Of a stretch of DNA of 64,000 nucleotides, positions 34,591 to 46,482 are shown piece by piece. The notes below the pieces were generated by a model. That model was not told the origin of the DNA, did not search any database, and worked only from the letters and a program-made list of their open reading frames with translations. The position numbers were made by a program, and so were the translations under genes. Each line of letters opens with the position of its first letter. Within the stretch, counting starts at the first letter, position 1. The DNA is from Macrophomina tecta (taxonomy: Eukaryota; Ascomycota; Dothideomycetes; Botryosphaeriales; Botryosphaeriaceae), in contig JAKSGN010000038.1 of assembly GCA_024180945.1 (NCBI GenBank), forward strand, positions 3,244,556 to 3,308,555. Direction: 5' to 3'.

Positions 34591-36180
34591 TCAGACGCTC
34601 AATGACCTCCCCGTCCATATTTCACCATACCATTCTGGCGCCCGGTTGGCAACAAGTTTCCGCCAAAGCTTCTCCAGGGCTTGCGTCTGAGGTACGCGCG
34701 ACTCGTGCCAATCGCAACCACCCGTGGCGAGGAACACGCAACAGATAGAAGCCCTGCTCTCACATATAGACCAGGTAAAGGTGCCGATGATTGTACCCTG
34801 CACATGTAAGGCAAGGACTAGACCCGGCAGATCGTTATTGAGATGCCATGTTGGGAAGACTCGTTTCAGCCCCATACGAATTTCAGCTCTTCTACCGGCA
34901 GATGCGGAGTAAAGATTTGTGCCGGGCAGGCCAACGAAGGGATCTGGACTGCATCGCCGAGTTTTGCCAAGCCAGAATGATTTGACGCAGAAGATCGAGT
35001 GACCCGGTTCTCGCATCCACAACGAACATATGACCTGCGCCTTGCTCGTGGGATCATCGGGCTCATCGGCGCTGTGGGGTTGGAGAAGGGAAGAGACCCA
35101 ACGACGGCTGATGACTACCATTGATCAGGTTGTACTACAACTGTTTCCACAAAGCCTGTGTTGGTTTCGAAGACATCGATGGCGTAGTCTGGTTCAATCG
35201 GGCGATCCTTTGAGGTGCTCAATGGAGCGTACAACACGCCGCGAGGGTCTGATGTCTTGAAAATGCCCAAAATAGCCACGAAGAGCTTCTGAAGTGAATA
35301 CAGTCGCCTGTGTATTCTTATCAAACGCGATGTCCATGAATTATGCCAAGGAGGGGGTACCTCCACCGGGTTCATCCATTCCGTCTCCAGGCGAAGCTCG
35401 TTCAGTTCCATCAACGTATTCTGGCCACTAGAGTCGTCTGGGCAGACAAGATCCAAAACGATATCGAAGGTGTGTCAAGAAACTTGAATATCCTCTTCCA
35501 AGGCAGCCCAGGGGACACTGCTCTGGCTGGCCGTAGTGCGACACTGGATTCCGGGCGAAGGCGAGGCCCTGCACCACCCAGCGACAAGAGAACCAGGGCA
35601 TCTTGAGCAGATAGATGAGATGCAGCCACTGAGGCACACATTCTTCTGTGACCGTTCCCTTCCAGTGCTCTGCCAATGTCCTGACAAAGTCGATGGTTTC
35701 CGCAGGGATATTCGGGCTGTGCCTGCGCCTGGAAAAGCTTGGCTCTCGGGAGTCGTTGTAGCCCAGTCAGATAAACATCTCTACCGTTGTCTGGTATATT
35801 TGCGCCGTCCTTCCCATATGAGAGCATTTATCCGTGTCGTTCTCTTGATTAATGCAGGTGCGGTCTATCCATAAGATTACATTGTGATCAGGGTGGCCGA
35901 AGTGCTGGAGAAGGCTGTGGAGATCATTGCGGATTCGGAGCCTCTTACAGTCTCCATCTTGATATTGGAGGAGCATGGTTTCCTCATTGCTCCAGGTGGG
36001 ACCCCAGCAGTGAGAGACAGAATTGTACTGCGGGATGTCATCTTCGGCGAAGGCCACCGTTTCCAGGGAGGCCTTGATAGTTTCGGTTTCTTCCTCGACA
36101 GGCTTCAACACCAAGAGCTGGATCTTGCTATCCTTCGCTCCGGGGAGTCGGTAGATTTCCAGACTTTCTTCTTGTTGCCG
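34591..36180 (-). pseudogene. HET-domain (heterokaryon incompatibility) gene, broken
   Basis: The minus strand reads LEIYRLPGAKDSKIQLLVLK, then the HET signature: YNSVSHCWGPTWSNEET, LHSLLQHFGHP, VILWIDRTCINQEN and MGRTAQIYQTTVEMFI. A TGA at 35769-35767 interrupts, and the same frame continues LGYNDSREPSFS and LLKMPWFSCRWVVQGLAFAR, the end of the HET core. TGG to TGA would explain the stop, since Trp is usual there (WLG). Frame changes follow at about 35500, and downstream frames (35456-35115 and 35121-34591) are likely C-terminal fragments. No ATG is in frame just before the first block, so the 5' exon is missing or shifted. HET proteins trigger cell death after fusion of unlike hyphae; this copy should be inactive. 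Confidence 0.75.
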
Positions 36181-36697
36181 TAGCCGCCATCATCAAAAAG
36201 CACGTGATCTCGGAATCCAGGGATGTTGTCCATGCGCAAACACAGATTCGTGGTGGTAAGAAGCTATGACCAGGAATCACAGGTTTCCCGGGGATAGAGG
36301 TCTTTAAACGGCCTGATGCTTTGTCATATTTTTCTCGTTCCGTGTGACGTGTGCCACTCTGATTCGTGCACGATCTCCCCGCTTTGTCGGGCCCCATGGA
36401 AAATTTGGGACGGGGAAAATAGTCCCTTCGTCCACATTGCTACTGGAGTTTTGCAGTGGTCTATGCCGAGCCTATTGATTGATGTACGGAAACTCGTTGC
36501 GAGCTATAGTCCGTATTCACGATTTCAAAAAAAAAAAAAAAAAAAAAAAGTCACCGCCTTCCCCAAGCGCGGCTGATGAAGAAGCCTTCATTGACGGCTG
36601 AACATCAAATCATTTTCTCCTCTATGTTCTGCGTTACGGTAAAAGTAGAAGCGTCTTGCTCATAGCTATGCATCATGGCTGCGTCCAAACCAGGCCA
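36181..36697. other. Short intergenic interval with a 23-A run
   Basis: Lies between the broken HET gene start and the nitrilase 3' end. A run of 23 A occupies 36527-36549. No gene seen. Confidence 0.5.
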
Positions 36698-37795
36698 TTA
36701 CTCCTGCTTCGGGACAACAACATTCGCCTTCCTCGACGGCTCTTCCTCATCCCTCGGAATAACGTGCTGCTTCTGCTTCCTATCCACGCCCAGCCACAGC
36801 AAGTCCGGCCTGCTGTAATGGCCCACATTATCCAAAAACGACCTGTTGGCCACCACATTTGTCAAATCGAGATCCGCATACACGATCCCCTCCTTCGCCG
36901 GGTCGCCGCCATGCAGCGGCTGCGTCAACCTCCTGCCATCCGGGCCAATGACACAGCTATGCCCACCGCCCGGCGTGTGGAACAGCAGGCCTTTGTGCGT
37001 GCCCATCGTCTCCATCCCCTTCTCCGTGCACACGCCGGTGCAGTGCAAGACGTACCCGCCGCCCTCGACCGCGTACGTCTGGCTCAGATTCTGGCACCCC
37101 TCCGCGCTCATGCTCCACAGGCCCGGGTGCTCGACGCTCGGGTGCGGGTCGATCGGCGGCCAGGCGGCAACGTGGATCACTTCGCCCTGGCTGTACGTGT
37201 GGTACTTGAGCAGCGGCTGCGTGTGCTCCCAGCACGCCAGCGCGCCGACCTTCACGACGCCGACGTCGCCGCCGAAGTCGACGTCGACGACGTTCGAGAG
37301 GTCGGCCCCCGACCCGTCGCCGAAGACGGCGCGCTCGACGTGCGTCGGCTTGATCTTGCGCCGGTGCAGCAGCGTCGCGCCCTGAGGTGAGATGATGGCT
37401 TGCGAGATGTAGAGGCTGTGCGTGGAGGTGCGCTCGGAGAAGCCGAGCACGACGGCGATGGAGTGGCGCTTGGCCGTCGAGGCGATCTGCTCGAATTCGG
37501 GCGAGCCGATGGAGAGCGAGTTGTAGATGTATTTGGTGTTGAGCTCGAAGTCGACGGGTCGGGCCCTGCGGGTGGGTACGTCAGGAATTGGGGAATGGGT
37601 TAGAGGAGAATGGGTGCGGAACGCGTACCAGATCCAGCCTGGGTAGCCTATGACCCAGCACTCGGGGAAGGCAATGAGCCTGGCGCCGTTGTTGGCGGCT
37701 TCGGTGATGAGCTCGCAGGTCTTCTTGACGGTGCCGGCCAGGTCGAGCCACTCGGGCTCGGCCTGGGTGACGGCGACTCGGAGCGAAGGGGCCAT
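36698..37795 (-). CDS. Nitrilase / carbon-nitrogen hydrolase
   Basis: Two exons, 37795-37629 and 37565-36698, encode 344 residues, typical for fungal nitrilases. The 63-nt interval 37628-37566 is open in frame but has GT-AG ends and, when removed, joins GYPGWIW to [12 protein letters not shown] as in the family, so I treat it as an intron. The catalytic triad is complete: Glu in [13 protein letters not shown], Lys in [13 protein letters not shown] and Cys in [14 protein letters not shown] later [15 protein letters not shown] matches the family C-terminal half. Nitrilases hydrolyse nitriles to acids and ammonia; some act on cyanide or indole-acetonitrile. The true substrate is not deducible. 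No lesion and no signal peptide, so cytosolic. Single gene, no obvious operon-like partner. Confidence 0.92.
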   Translation of the reverse strand: MAPSLRVAVTQAEPEWLDLAGTVKKTCELITEAANNGARLIAFPECWVIGYPGWIWYAFRTHSPLTHSPIPDVPTRRARPVDFELNTKYIYNSLSIGSPEFEQIASTAKRHSIAVVLGFSERTSTHSLYISQAIISPQGATLLHRRKIKPTHVERAVFGDGSGADLSNVVDVDFGGDVGVVKVGALACWEHTQPLLKYHTYSQGEVIHVAAWPPIDPHPSVEHPGLWSMSAEGCQNLSQTYAVEGGGYVLHCTGVCTEKGMETMGTHKGLLFHTPGGGHSCVIGPDGRRLTQPLHGGDPAKEGIVYADLDLTNVVANRSFLDNVGHYSRPDLLWLGVDRKQKQHVIPRDEEEPSRKANVVVPKQE

Positions 37796-38664
37796 GGTTT
37801 GGAAGACTGGTTTGAGCGTTTAGGGAGACGAGGTTGTTATGGAGGGGACGGATCTGTGAGATGGCCGGCACTCTCAGGCTCCAAGGCCGTATTGACTACA
37901 TTTATGCAGACACGCCGCAGCAAGTACCAGGCGGGACGAGGGCGGTAAAGCTGCCATGGATGCAGCCCCAAGACCCTGGAGAGCGTAAATTAGCAGTGCC
38001 ATGGCGGGCCGGAACGGCGATTCCGCCGGTGCGGCGCGGGTCGTCCATGACTTGCGGAAGTGCAGATCTTCCCTCTCCATCGGGCAAACCTGCGGTGTAG
38101 CACCTGGCGCCGAGTCAGTACATTCGTACCGCTGCCACATCCGGCATAGTCATGGACTCACGTCTCGGTAAAATGCTGCATATGTTTGCTTGCTAGTGCT
38201 ACAGCCCCTTTGCACAGTGGATTCCACCCATGTGGCCTGAGGCAATAGGATTATGTGCTTCCGCCATTGCTACCACACCTGAAGATCTCGATCGCCAGGG
38301 GACATCAGCGTTCGTCCGGATTTTCCGAAGTGCCGCCGGATGCAGGATAAGAACACGCCATTGTCTCCTGATTCCATTATTACTCCGTGTTAATAGAGGG
38401 AGTTCCGTTATAGCGATGTGGGCTCATGCCGTACCCCGTCGACGCGTCGGAACTTCGCTTGAGCAGTCCTGCAAAATATGCCATCCCCGGTCCAGCAACT
38501 GTTTGATCGTGTGCTTGGAAAATGGCCGTCATGCTCTCGGAACTCAACGGGTGCCTTATTGCTGGCTCTTCCGCTCTCACGAGCCCACATCGTACACAAC
38601 TGCCCCCAAACCCACCCTTACCCCATGGTGAAATGTTCGGCACCTGACTCTTTGTACCATCACA
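37796..38664. other. Divergent intergenic interval, nitrilase / receptor-like gene
   Basis: Holds both 5' flanks. Frames at 37834-38140 and 38230-38780 have no domain. No gene supported. Confidence 0.45.
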
Positions 38665-39994
38665 ATGGATTTCACGCCAAACATCATCGAAATTTACACG
38701 CTGTATGGCGTCGGTACGTGCATGATTGCCATGCGAATAGCTGTTCGAACGAAGCTCGTAGGCGTGCGTGGATGGCATCCGGATGACTACATCATTTTCC
38801 TCACATGGGTCAGTACACTCCAGTGTCCGTCGCGGCCATCCCCCAACTAACCCCGCTGAAGGCCCTCTATACCTCGGTGACAGTTGTAGCCCATGTCTTC
38901 ATCATCAAAGCCGGCGGGAAACACACATCCCTCCTCACCCACGAACAGCGGCGGCTGATGCCAGCATCTGAGATCCCGGCATGGGCATACGGCAGCAAGA
39001 TCTTCATGCTGGGGCAGATGCTCTACGCCTCCATCGTTTGGTCCCTCAAGTTCAACATGCTCTTCTTCTACCGGCGCGTCACGCGCGGCCTCTGGGTCGA
39101 GAAGCTGGTCATCCCCGCCATCGGCCTCGTGGCTTGCACGGGCATCGCCATCCTGCTCATCTTCACCTGCACCTGCCGGCCGTTCAGCAAGCTGTGGCAA
39201 GTGTGGCCCGACCCGGGCGGTAAGTGCACGCTCGCACACCCAAAAGTCAGCCTCGCTGCGCAAAAACGGGTTTTACTGAACACACCGTGCTGCCGCCAGA
39301 CCACTGCGTGCCGCAAAACTACGTCTTCTTCATCTCCGTCCTGACCATGAACATGATCACCGACCTCACCATCATGCTCATCCCCGTCCCCGTCATCGCC
39401 CCGCTCAACGCCTCGCTCTGGCGGCGCCTCGGCCTCTACGTCCTCTTCGGCATGGGCGTGTTCTGCATGGTCGCCGCGATCCTGCGCGTGACCTTCGTCT
39501 TCGCGCTCAACCAGTCCGGCATCTCCGCCATGTGGAGCATCCGCGAGGATTTCGTCGCCGTCTTCGTCGGGCAGGCGCCGATGCTGCGGCCGTTCTTCAC
39601 GCGCAACTTCTGGACGGGCGAGGATGGGGCGCTGAGGAGCAGTAAGGCCAAGAGTTACGGCAACCGGAGCGGCAATATTGAGCTGAGCAGCGATCCGAAC
39701 CATAGTCGGAAGAGCGCCGGGGCGGTGTTTGGGGTGGAAAGCGGGCAGCACAGCAAGAAGAAGGATCCCTATAGTGTAACGCAGATTATGATGACGCGGA
39801 ATGAAAGCCAAGAGAATATTGTGGGCGGCAGTGCGCAGGAGGGTGGGGACTTGGCGGCAGGGGGCAGGGCGGGCAGTGGCGGAACCGGGGTTGGGACGCA
39901 TTTGACCGTGAATGTGAGGAGGACAGTCGAGGTGGAGAGCGTTGAGACAACGTCGGAGAATAGGATAGAGCAGAGGGCCGAACGGTGGGTGTGA
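38665..39994 (+). CDS. Fungal rhodopsin-family seven-TM protein (PTH11-like)
   Basis: Three exons, 38665-38808, 38862-39219 and 39300-39994, join in frame to 398 residues. The protein has about seven hydrophobic helices, including IIEIYTLYGVGTCMIAMRIA, IPAIGLVACTGIAILLIFTC and LGLYVLFGMGVFCMVAAILR. The motifs RGWHPDDYIIFLTW in the first loop, FNMLFFYRRV, CRPFSKLWQVWPDPGG, DHCVPQ and NMITDLTIMLIPVPVI are hallmarks of this large Pezizomycotina family. It has no CFEM domain in front. The last ~120 residues form a hydrophilic cytoplasmic tail rich in Ser and Gly. Members related to PTH11 act in surface sensing, but most are uncharacterised. Introns of 53 and 80 nt are regular. No lesion visible. 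Confidence 0.9.
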
Positions 39995-40623
39995 GGTTTA
40001 CTCCAGGGCGTGTTGAGCGGACTTTGGGGGGTGGGGGGACAGGTGTCAATGGCGGTATACCCAATCTTTCGCGCATGGCCAAGAGGGCATTATTGGACTG
40101 CAGTGTCTTATCATCTTTTACGCTATATCTTCTGTACTTTGCAGGTCGAAATCTAGGACCGCTGGCCAAACCTACTGAGGACTTCAGGCCATTCAGGGCG
40201 CCCCATGAGCATGTATTCCCCGGACGCCCATGTATACGGTATGCCCCTCGGGAAATTATTGCCAGTTTCAACCCCATGACTCAAATCTCCGCTAAGCAAC
40301 GGCCAAGCAGGCACGGAGTGGACCCACCTCCGGAGTTTCTGGAGTTCGCCCCGATTGGGAAGCCGGTTATTTACATAAGCGGTACCACGGCCGTAGGCTG
40401 CACCTGTACGGTTGACTGAATCGTTCTTTTTATGCTTTTACCTAACGCTCACTTTTTTTTTCCTTCCTCGTTCGGCTCATGTAGAACACACCTGCCCAGA
40501 ACACCAAGACGTGCGAGATAATCCCATAGCCGTCCATACGGACAAAGGGAATATTTGAGCTGCGCAAGTTTCCATTGGCTGCGTTCCATCTCGCACGCCG
40601 TTTCGTTCCGGTCTCAAGAAAAG
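39995..40623. other. Convergent 3' interval
   Basis: Lies between the stops of the seven-TM gene and the PrnB/IDO-like gene. It would hold both 3' untranslated regions. A frame at 39985-40419 overlaps the tail of the former and shows no domain. Confidence 0.5.
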
Positions 40624-42252
40624 CTAGGTAGTCTCCTGCATCCTGTCCCCAAGCAGCTTATTCATAAAGTCCATCGCGAGCTGCACGCTCGAGAGCCCCT
40701 TTGTCTCGAGCACCGACTTGCCCGCCGTCATAATTAGGCGCTCCGGCGCAGGTTGTTCGAAGTATGGCACGATGCGGACCTTATGCGCCGCTCTCCAGAC
40801 CTGCATAGCATTGCAGCCATCAGTTAGCGCATTCTCTCTCCACAACGCAAGCAAGACAACAACAAGGGGAAAAGAAAAGAACAGAAAAGACTCACCCTCA
40901 CAACCCTCGCAATCTCCCTCATCAGCCCTTCCACCTCCTCGTCTCCGCTCCTCACCTCATCCCTAAAACACAACCTCGCCACACCATCGCCCATCTCCCT
41001 TTGTGCGCCCAGAATATTTGACCGCCTCTCCTGCCCGTCCAGATACGTCCTCCGCAGCCCCAAAAACGCATCGACGACCTGGAAGAAAGGCAGCTGATTC
41101 GCGCTCACGCCGTCGTACTCGCGCGCCCCCTCCTCTGTGACCGCGTCCTCCGTCGCGCCGTACGCATGGAACCCCTGCACCCAACTCATCCACACGCGCG
41201 GCTCGACCTTGTCGCTCGTCATGTTGTCGTAGAAAACCTTTGCGATGGCGCGGGTGTTGTCCCGGATGCGGCGCAGGGCGGCGAGGAGTTCGCCGCGGTC
41301 GCCGCGCGCGCGGTGCAGGAGGGCGAGCGCGATGTCGAGGTAGACGGGCAGGGCGAGGCGCTCGGTCTCGACGAGCATGTAGGCGAACCAATACTCGGCG
41401 CGGGCGATGGACGGGTTGGCGCGGCCGACGTTGATGCGGTAGGTGGGGCCGGCGGCGGGCAAGGAGGCTGAGGGAGCGCTGTCCCAGTCCCAGTTCATGA
41501 CGAAGTTGGTCATGATGTTGCCGGCGGGGCTGGTGAAGGCGTAGCGTCGGTTGAGGAAGGGCCAGGGCAGCATGAGGGCGTGCGGGTAGGGGATGTGTTT
41601 TTCGAGCTGGGCGAGCTTGACGGCGGGGATGGTGGACCAGCTGGGCGTGGTGGCAGTTCGTGTTAGTAGGGCGGGTGGAAGAGGGATGGGCGACCACTGC
41701 TTACCGGTACGCGTGCCGCAACATGGCGATGCAGGAGAAGAAGCGGTTGAAGACGTCAGCTGGGATCACGTCCGCGTCGCCCGCCTCTGCGCGCGACAGG
41801 AGCGCTTCGACGGCGGGAAGGTCGACGCGGGAATCCAGCAGCTTTTGCATGCGAGTGCGAAACCGGGTGCGGCGATTGGCATTCTCAGTGTCGTCGAGCG
41901 AGGGCTCTGCAACTGAGAGGTAGGGCGCCATCTCGAGGTAGATCTCATGATAAGGGCGGAGAGCCGCGGGCCATGCACTGAGGTTCGAGGAACATCTCGG
42001 AGGCCAGCTGCCCGCTCCGTCGATAGTAATCATCTTGTGCAGGAGGGAGAAGGCTTCATGGGAGTCCTTGAGAGCAGCAATGTGGGAGACGATGGAATTG
42101 GGGGAGAAGGCGGGTTCATCTTCAGATTTCTCATTGACGACGGACTTGACGGGGTGAGAAGAGTGACGAGTGACGCCGGTGAACAGCGTGAAGAGCAATG
42201 TCTTCAAGTAGCTGAGGAGAGACCAGAGGAGATGTTCGAAGCTGGCAATCAT
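40624..42252 (-). CDS. PrnB/indoleamine-dioxygenase-like protein (DUF1864-type)
   Basis: Three exons, 42252-41705, 41640-40896 and 40800-40624, join in frame to 489 residues. The order of motifs matches, from memory, the fungal DUF1864 family related to PrnB of pyrrolnitrin biosynthesis and structurally to indoleamine/tryptophan 2,3-dioxygenases. These motifs are FNRFFSCIAMLRHAYRWSTI, TYRINVGRANPSIARAEYWF, ETERLALPVYLDIALALLH, VFYDNMTSDKVEPRVWMSWV, QGFHAYG, and the loop YDGVSANQLPFFQVVDAFLG. Members have an all-helical haem-binding fold; PrnB rearranges 7-chlorotryptophan, while fungal members have no assigned reaction that I know of. The N-terminus contains a hydrophobic stretch (LLWSLLSYLKTLLFTLFTGV) that may anchor it to a membrane. 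No lesion. The family call is moderate; a haem-ligand His cannot be assigned without an alignment. Confidence 0.65.
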
Positions 42253-44038
42253 TTTCGCTGCTCTCGGGGAAAAAGAAAACCATGAGCCTGTTGCTGTGCG
42301 AGCGAGTCTGGGGCATCCAACTCGAGATCCAAGGCAGGCAAGGTAGCCCTTGTAGCGAGCATATTTGTAGGAGACTGAAAGGCGTCCGAAAACGAGAGCT
42401 CGCTGGGAAATTCCAGAATGAACGTAGCATACCGTCTCTCCTGAGGCCTTTTCTCCCGTTTCTCTCAACTATCCACCTCTTTGCTGATGCCTCTGAGTCG
42501 CCGTAAATGTCGGTGGGCGATCTAATGAGGATCGGGGAGCGTTGGGCCTAGTCCGCCTGAGACGGCCGGCCCCTGTCTGTCGGCGATGTTCAGGCGTCCT
42601 TCCACGGCGCGATCCTGTACGAGCGATCCGACCAGATGGACTCCTCTCCTTCCATACAGGGCGTCTTGTCAGGAGACCTACTCTGTGCAAGCAGGCCGAA
42701 TTTTCCGTGTTTGGGGGTTTCGCCGCTGCGGTAACCGTTACAGGCAAAGAAAGATACCACGCTGCAGCACTTACCACTCAAATGGCCGCAAGATCTTGAG
42801 GGCAGATCCAGATCAAGCCACAAAAACCAACTCCGGAAGTCATGTTAGCGGCCAAGGAGACGCAAGCGACCATGACTAAGTGCAGCTGTATAGCGTATTA
42901 CGCGTTAAGCGTAACGGTGGGACCCGCCGCTAAGCGACGCCACAGCCGCGTCAATTACCAGAACAGGCGCGAGTCAAGCGCAGGCGCCGTGGCGTGAAAG
43001 CGGCTCGAGTGCTCCGCCGTGGCCGCATCCGCTGTCGAAATATCGGCGGATTTCTGTATGGCCCATCTCCCCGGCCGACTGCGTCAAGACGGCAGTCATA
43101 ATCCAGTCCGTCTGATCAACCGGGCAATCACGTCAATCGTTAGAAGAATTGGGACAGATGGAGCACCGTGGACTCTCTTGCGTACTGCAAACGAGCGATG
43201 CGCAAGAACCCTGATCGTCCGCGGAAGATCTTTGCCAGCGGAGCCACTTCGGCCAGGACATGCGAAAAGGACCGGTGGACCGATCCGTGTGCCTGGAGGG
43301 GCGGAGTGCGTTGTACTCTGCAGACCCTTAGTGTTATGAGCGTTGTGGATTGGCGGGCTGAGGGAGGCAGTTCCTCGGGCAAGCTATGTTTTCAATACCG
43401 GGATAACGGCATCGAACTTACTCTCGCTACGGCTCACGTCCGCTCATCCGTATAGCTCGCTCATGAGCTATCGTAATGGACAGGTACGCCTACAAACAAA
43501 TATCGGAGTATTCGCATACTTCGAGTCGGCGAAGTTGGCGAGGTCGGGGAAACCTGTGTGGTGACGCTGAATCGTGAGATTAATGCTGGAGTGGATCTCT
43601 GGGGAGGCTAAGTAGGGTATAATAATATTTCAGGAGTGCCCAAGTCTTACAGCCTCCCAACTGAGGAAGTTGGAGTGGGTAGCTGCGTTTCAAAAATGAA
43701 TCGAATACAACAAGGTGGCTCTTGTCGGCGGCGGGCGGCCCGGAGTAATGCACTCTCGGGGATACGGCTGCCAGCACGGGGAAGCGGAACAGACAAGATC
43801 GAAAAAGGCCGTGCCATGATCTACGCGATCAATAAAAGCCGGAAGAACCCGTTGTTGTAGAGATGGTGAGTACTTTTCCTTCATTAGCCGATGAGTTTCC
43901 GGACGGGTTTCCCTCATACTTGAGGTGGGATACTCGGCCGAAGGCTTGCCTGGTGGTCAGCCATATTTCGACTTTAGATGGAGTAGCTACGCGCGGCCAT
44001 CAGGCTTGTCTGTTCCCGTTTACGCCACTGCCTTCAAA
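42253..44038. other. Intergenic interval
   Basis: Upstream flank of the PrnB/IDO-like gene and 3' flank of the amidohydrolase. Many short frames occur at 42.5-43.9 kb, none with a domain, signal peptide or coherent splice structure. Confidence 0.45.
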
Positions 44039-45682
44039 CTACCTCGTTGGCCACTGGCCATGCACTTTCCCACTCAAGCCCGCCCGATCCACCACCGCCC
44101 GTCCCCTCCTACTAGCCTCCTTCCACACCTCTTCCTCATTCATTGTCATCAACTTCCCGTCGTCCACCACAATGTTCCCATCGACGACCACGAGTTCCAC
44201 ATCTCTGCCAGTGCACGTGTAGACGACGGCACTGACGGCACTATACCATGGCTGCAATTCTGCCCTCCGCAGGTCGAGTGCCACAAAGTCAGCCTTCTTG
44301 CCCACTTCCAGACTGCCGATCTCGTGTTCCAAGCCCAGAGCTTTGGCACCGTTGATGGTGGCCATCTCGAGGACAGTTTCTGCGGGCACGAGCGTCGGAT
44401 CAGCCGGATGATACGCGCTTGCCGGCTTATGGATGATGGCTGCGAGTCGCATCTCCTGCAGCAGATCACAGGTGTTGTTGCACGGCGCACCATCCGTACC
44501 AAGGCCAATGTTGGCGCCAGCGTGAAGCAGATCCGGGACTCGACAGAGACCTGAGGCGAGCTTGGCATTGGAGGAAGGGCAGTGGGCGATGTGAGTGCCA
44601 GTTGCCGCAATCTGCTTGACATCTGCGTCGTCGAGGTGGACCATGTGCACGAGGACGGTGCTCGGACCGAGAAGGTTGACAGACGAGCAGTAAGATGTGG
44701 GGGTGTGCTGAGGCCTCAAGGAAGCGAAGAAAGCGCGGTCGGCAGCGACTTCTGCGCAGTGCATGGTGATGGGGATGTTCTTTTCCTTGGAGAGGGTCGC
44801 CATCTCGCGGTAGAGGCCGTCGCTGACGCTGAAGGTTGTGAGTATGGTGACAGATGCGAATCAAAGGCCCGCTCTCACCCTCCTGGCGTCCTTGCCCCAA
44901 ACCAGACTTTGATCCTTCCACTAGCCTTGCCGTCCCACCTCTCCCACATTTCCATGGTGCCGAGCAAGCTGGTCTCGCGGCTCTCAATCAAGCCCGGGTG
45001 CATGGCCCATTTTGGATCGCCAGCATAGGTGCCAACGTCCATGACGATCTTGCCGAGACAGCCACGAATGCCACTCTCTTCTACTGCGCGGCAAAGACCG
45101 TCGAACCCGTAGCGGTCGGCAAACATGCTTTCGAGGAAGCAGGTGGTCCCCGATTTCAGCATTTCGGCAATGCTGACGCGAGCTGCAGCGTAGCCATCTT
45201 CGGCGGTGAAGTTGCCCTGCAGGACCCATATCCGTTCGCAAAGCCACGAAACAAGCTCAAGGTCATCAGCGGCTCCTACACGGCGGGCTCGTTAGAAAAT
45301 GGAGGAATTGCATGTTGATGTTTAGGCGCTGGGTGCGCTATTGTCCCCTCTGGATCAGTGTGTGTGTGTGTATGGAGGGAACGGTCTGCTGACGATGCAA
45401 ATGCCAAGGCCGGGCGTTCTGCGAGATAAGGTGGAAATGCGGCAGGATGAGTAAGTACCTACCTCTGAGCAGCGTCTGGGCAGTGTGCATGTGGGTGTTG
45501 ACGAGGCCCGGGATTAGGATCCGGCCAGTCAGATCTCTGGAAGGCTCATCGGGATACCTGCTGATCAGGACATCGGACTTGTCTACATCAGCGATAGTAT
45601 CGCCCCGAACCAGGATGGCTCCGTCGAGGATGATTTCGCGCGCCGGATTCAGCGTGATAAGGGTTGCATGGAGGTAGAGCAT
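44039..45682 (-). CDS. Amidohydrolase (cytosine/guanine deaminase-like superfamily)
   Basis: Three exons, 45682-45463, 45275-44879 and 44828-44039, encode 468 residues, usual for this group. The metal site is complete: HMH in LVNTHMHTAQTLLRG, His in ITMHCAEVAAD, His in GTHIAHCPSSNAKLASG and Asp in GLGTDGAPCNN. The C-terminus carries the composite beta-sandwich motif GSLEVGKKADFVALDL and VDGNIVVDDGKL. These enzymes deaminate or hydrolyse purine, pterin or triazine-like rings using one Zn or Fe ion; MTA/SAH deaminase-like proteins are the closest pattern. The first intron is long for this window (187 nt, 45462-45276) and contains a short TG repeat at about 45359-45371. The second is 50 nt. No lesion and no signal peptide, so probably cytosolic. 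The substrate is unknown. Confidence 0.9.
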
Positions 45683-46482
45683 GGCGAGGGCACTCGACAG
45701 CCGGAACAAGAGCAGGCTGGAGCGCAGGATGGGAGAGCATTGGGCGAAGATATGTCCCTCTGGCAACGGCCATCTCCGAGCTGGACGGCGGGGCGGCGCG
45801 GGTCTGTGTCTCTCAATTTCGACGCGCCGGCCGGAAGCGGCCCGAGGGCAGATCGGAGGCACCAAGCGACGATTGCTGACAGCGTACAGTTACGCTAACC
45901 CAGGGCAGGCGTGGGCGATAAAGAGCGGCGGCGCTTTGGAGGGGCGGGCGGGAAGAGGGCGGGGAGGGCGTGGGCTTAAGCTGGCGGCTGTGTCGCAAGG
46001 CCGGCAACCTGACATCGGCGGGGCGGCGGCGGCGGCGACGGCGCGATGGCGTGCGCAGAGAGGAGGCAGGATGGCAGCAGCAGGACCGCTCTGCTCGACG
46101 ATGGTGGAGGCCGGGCGGGAAACAGGGCGCACATCTGCAAAGGCGAGGGCAGCGCGCTGCATCGGGCTGGGATTCGCGCGCGTCACGCGCCAAGCAGCCA
46201 GCGGCAGGCGCGAGTCACGGCGGTGAGCACTCCGACAGCTACGTAATTGCCTGCCCCAGCCAATTGCGCCTCTCTCCACCGTTGCACCACTCCAAATCGA
46301 TCGCCCGGCCTACATATTGCCTCCCGGCGCCTTGCTCCACCAGATCTCTCTCTCTCGCATTCTCTGCTGCCTGTGAAGGCGAGCCTCCAGCAGCTCCCGC
46401 CCACCCCGCCCCCCGCTCATCCGCCGCGCCTGCGCCAGGCTGCAGTCTCGATCCGCCCACAGCACAACAGCACCCTCCCACA
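45683..46482. promoter_or_regulatory. Divergent intergenic interval, amidohydrolase / claudin-like gene
   Basis: A GC-rich 0.8-kb spacer between two divergent starts. Open frames here (for example 45681-46226 and 45970-46575) have Ala/Arg-rich composition without domains and appear to be artefacts. No TATA box is clear. Confidence 0.4.

Noticed and set aside
36527..36549. Poly-A tail of a retroposed gene
   Set aside because: No target duplication or processed-gene body precedes it; a simple A run is enough.
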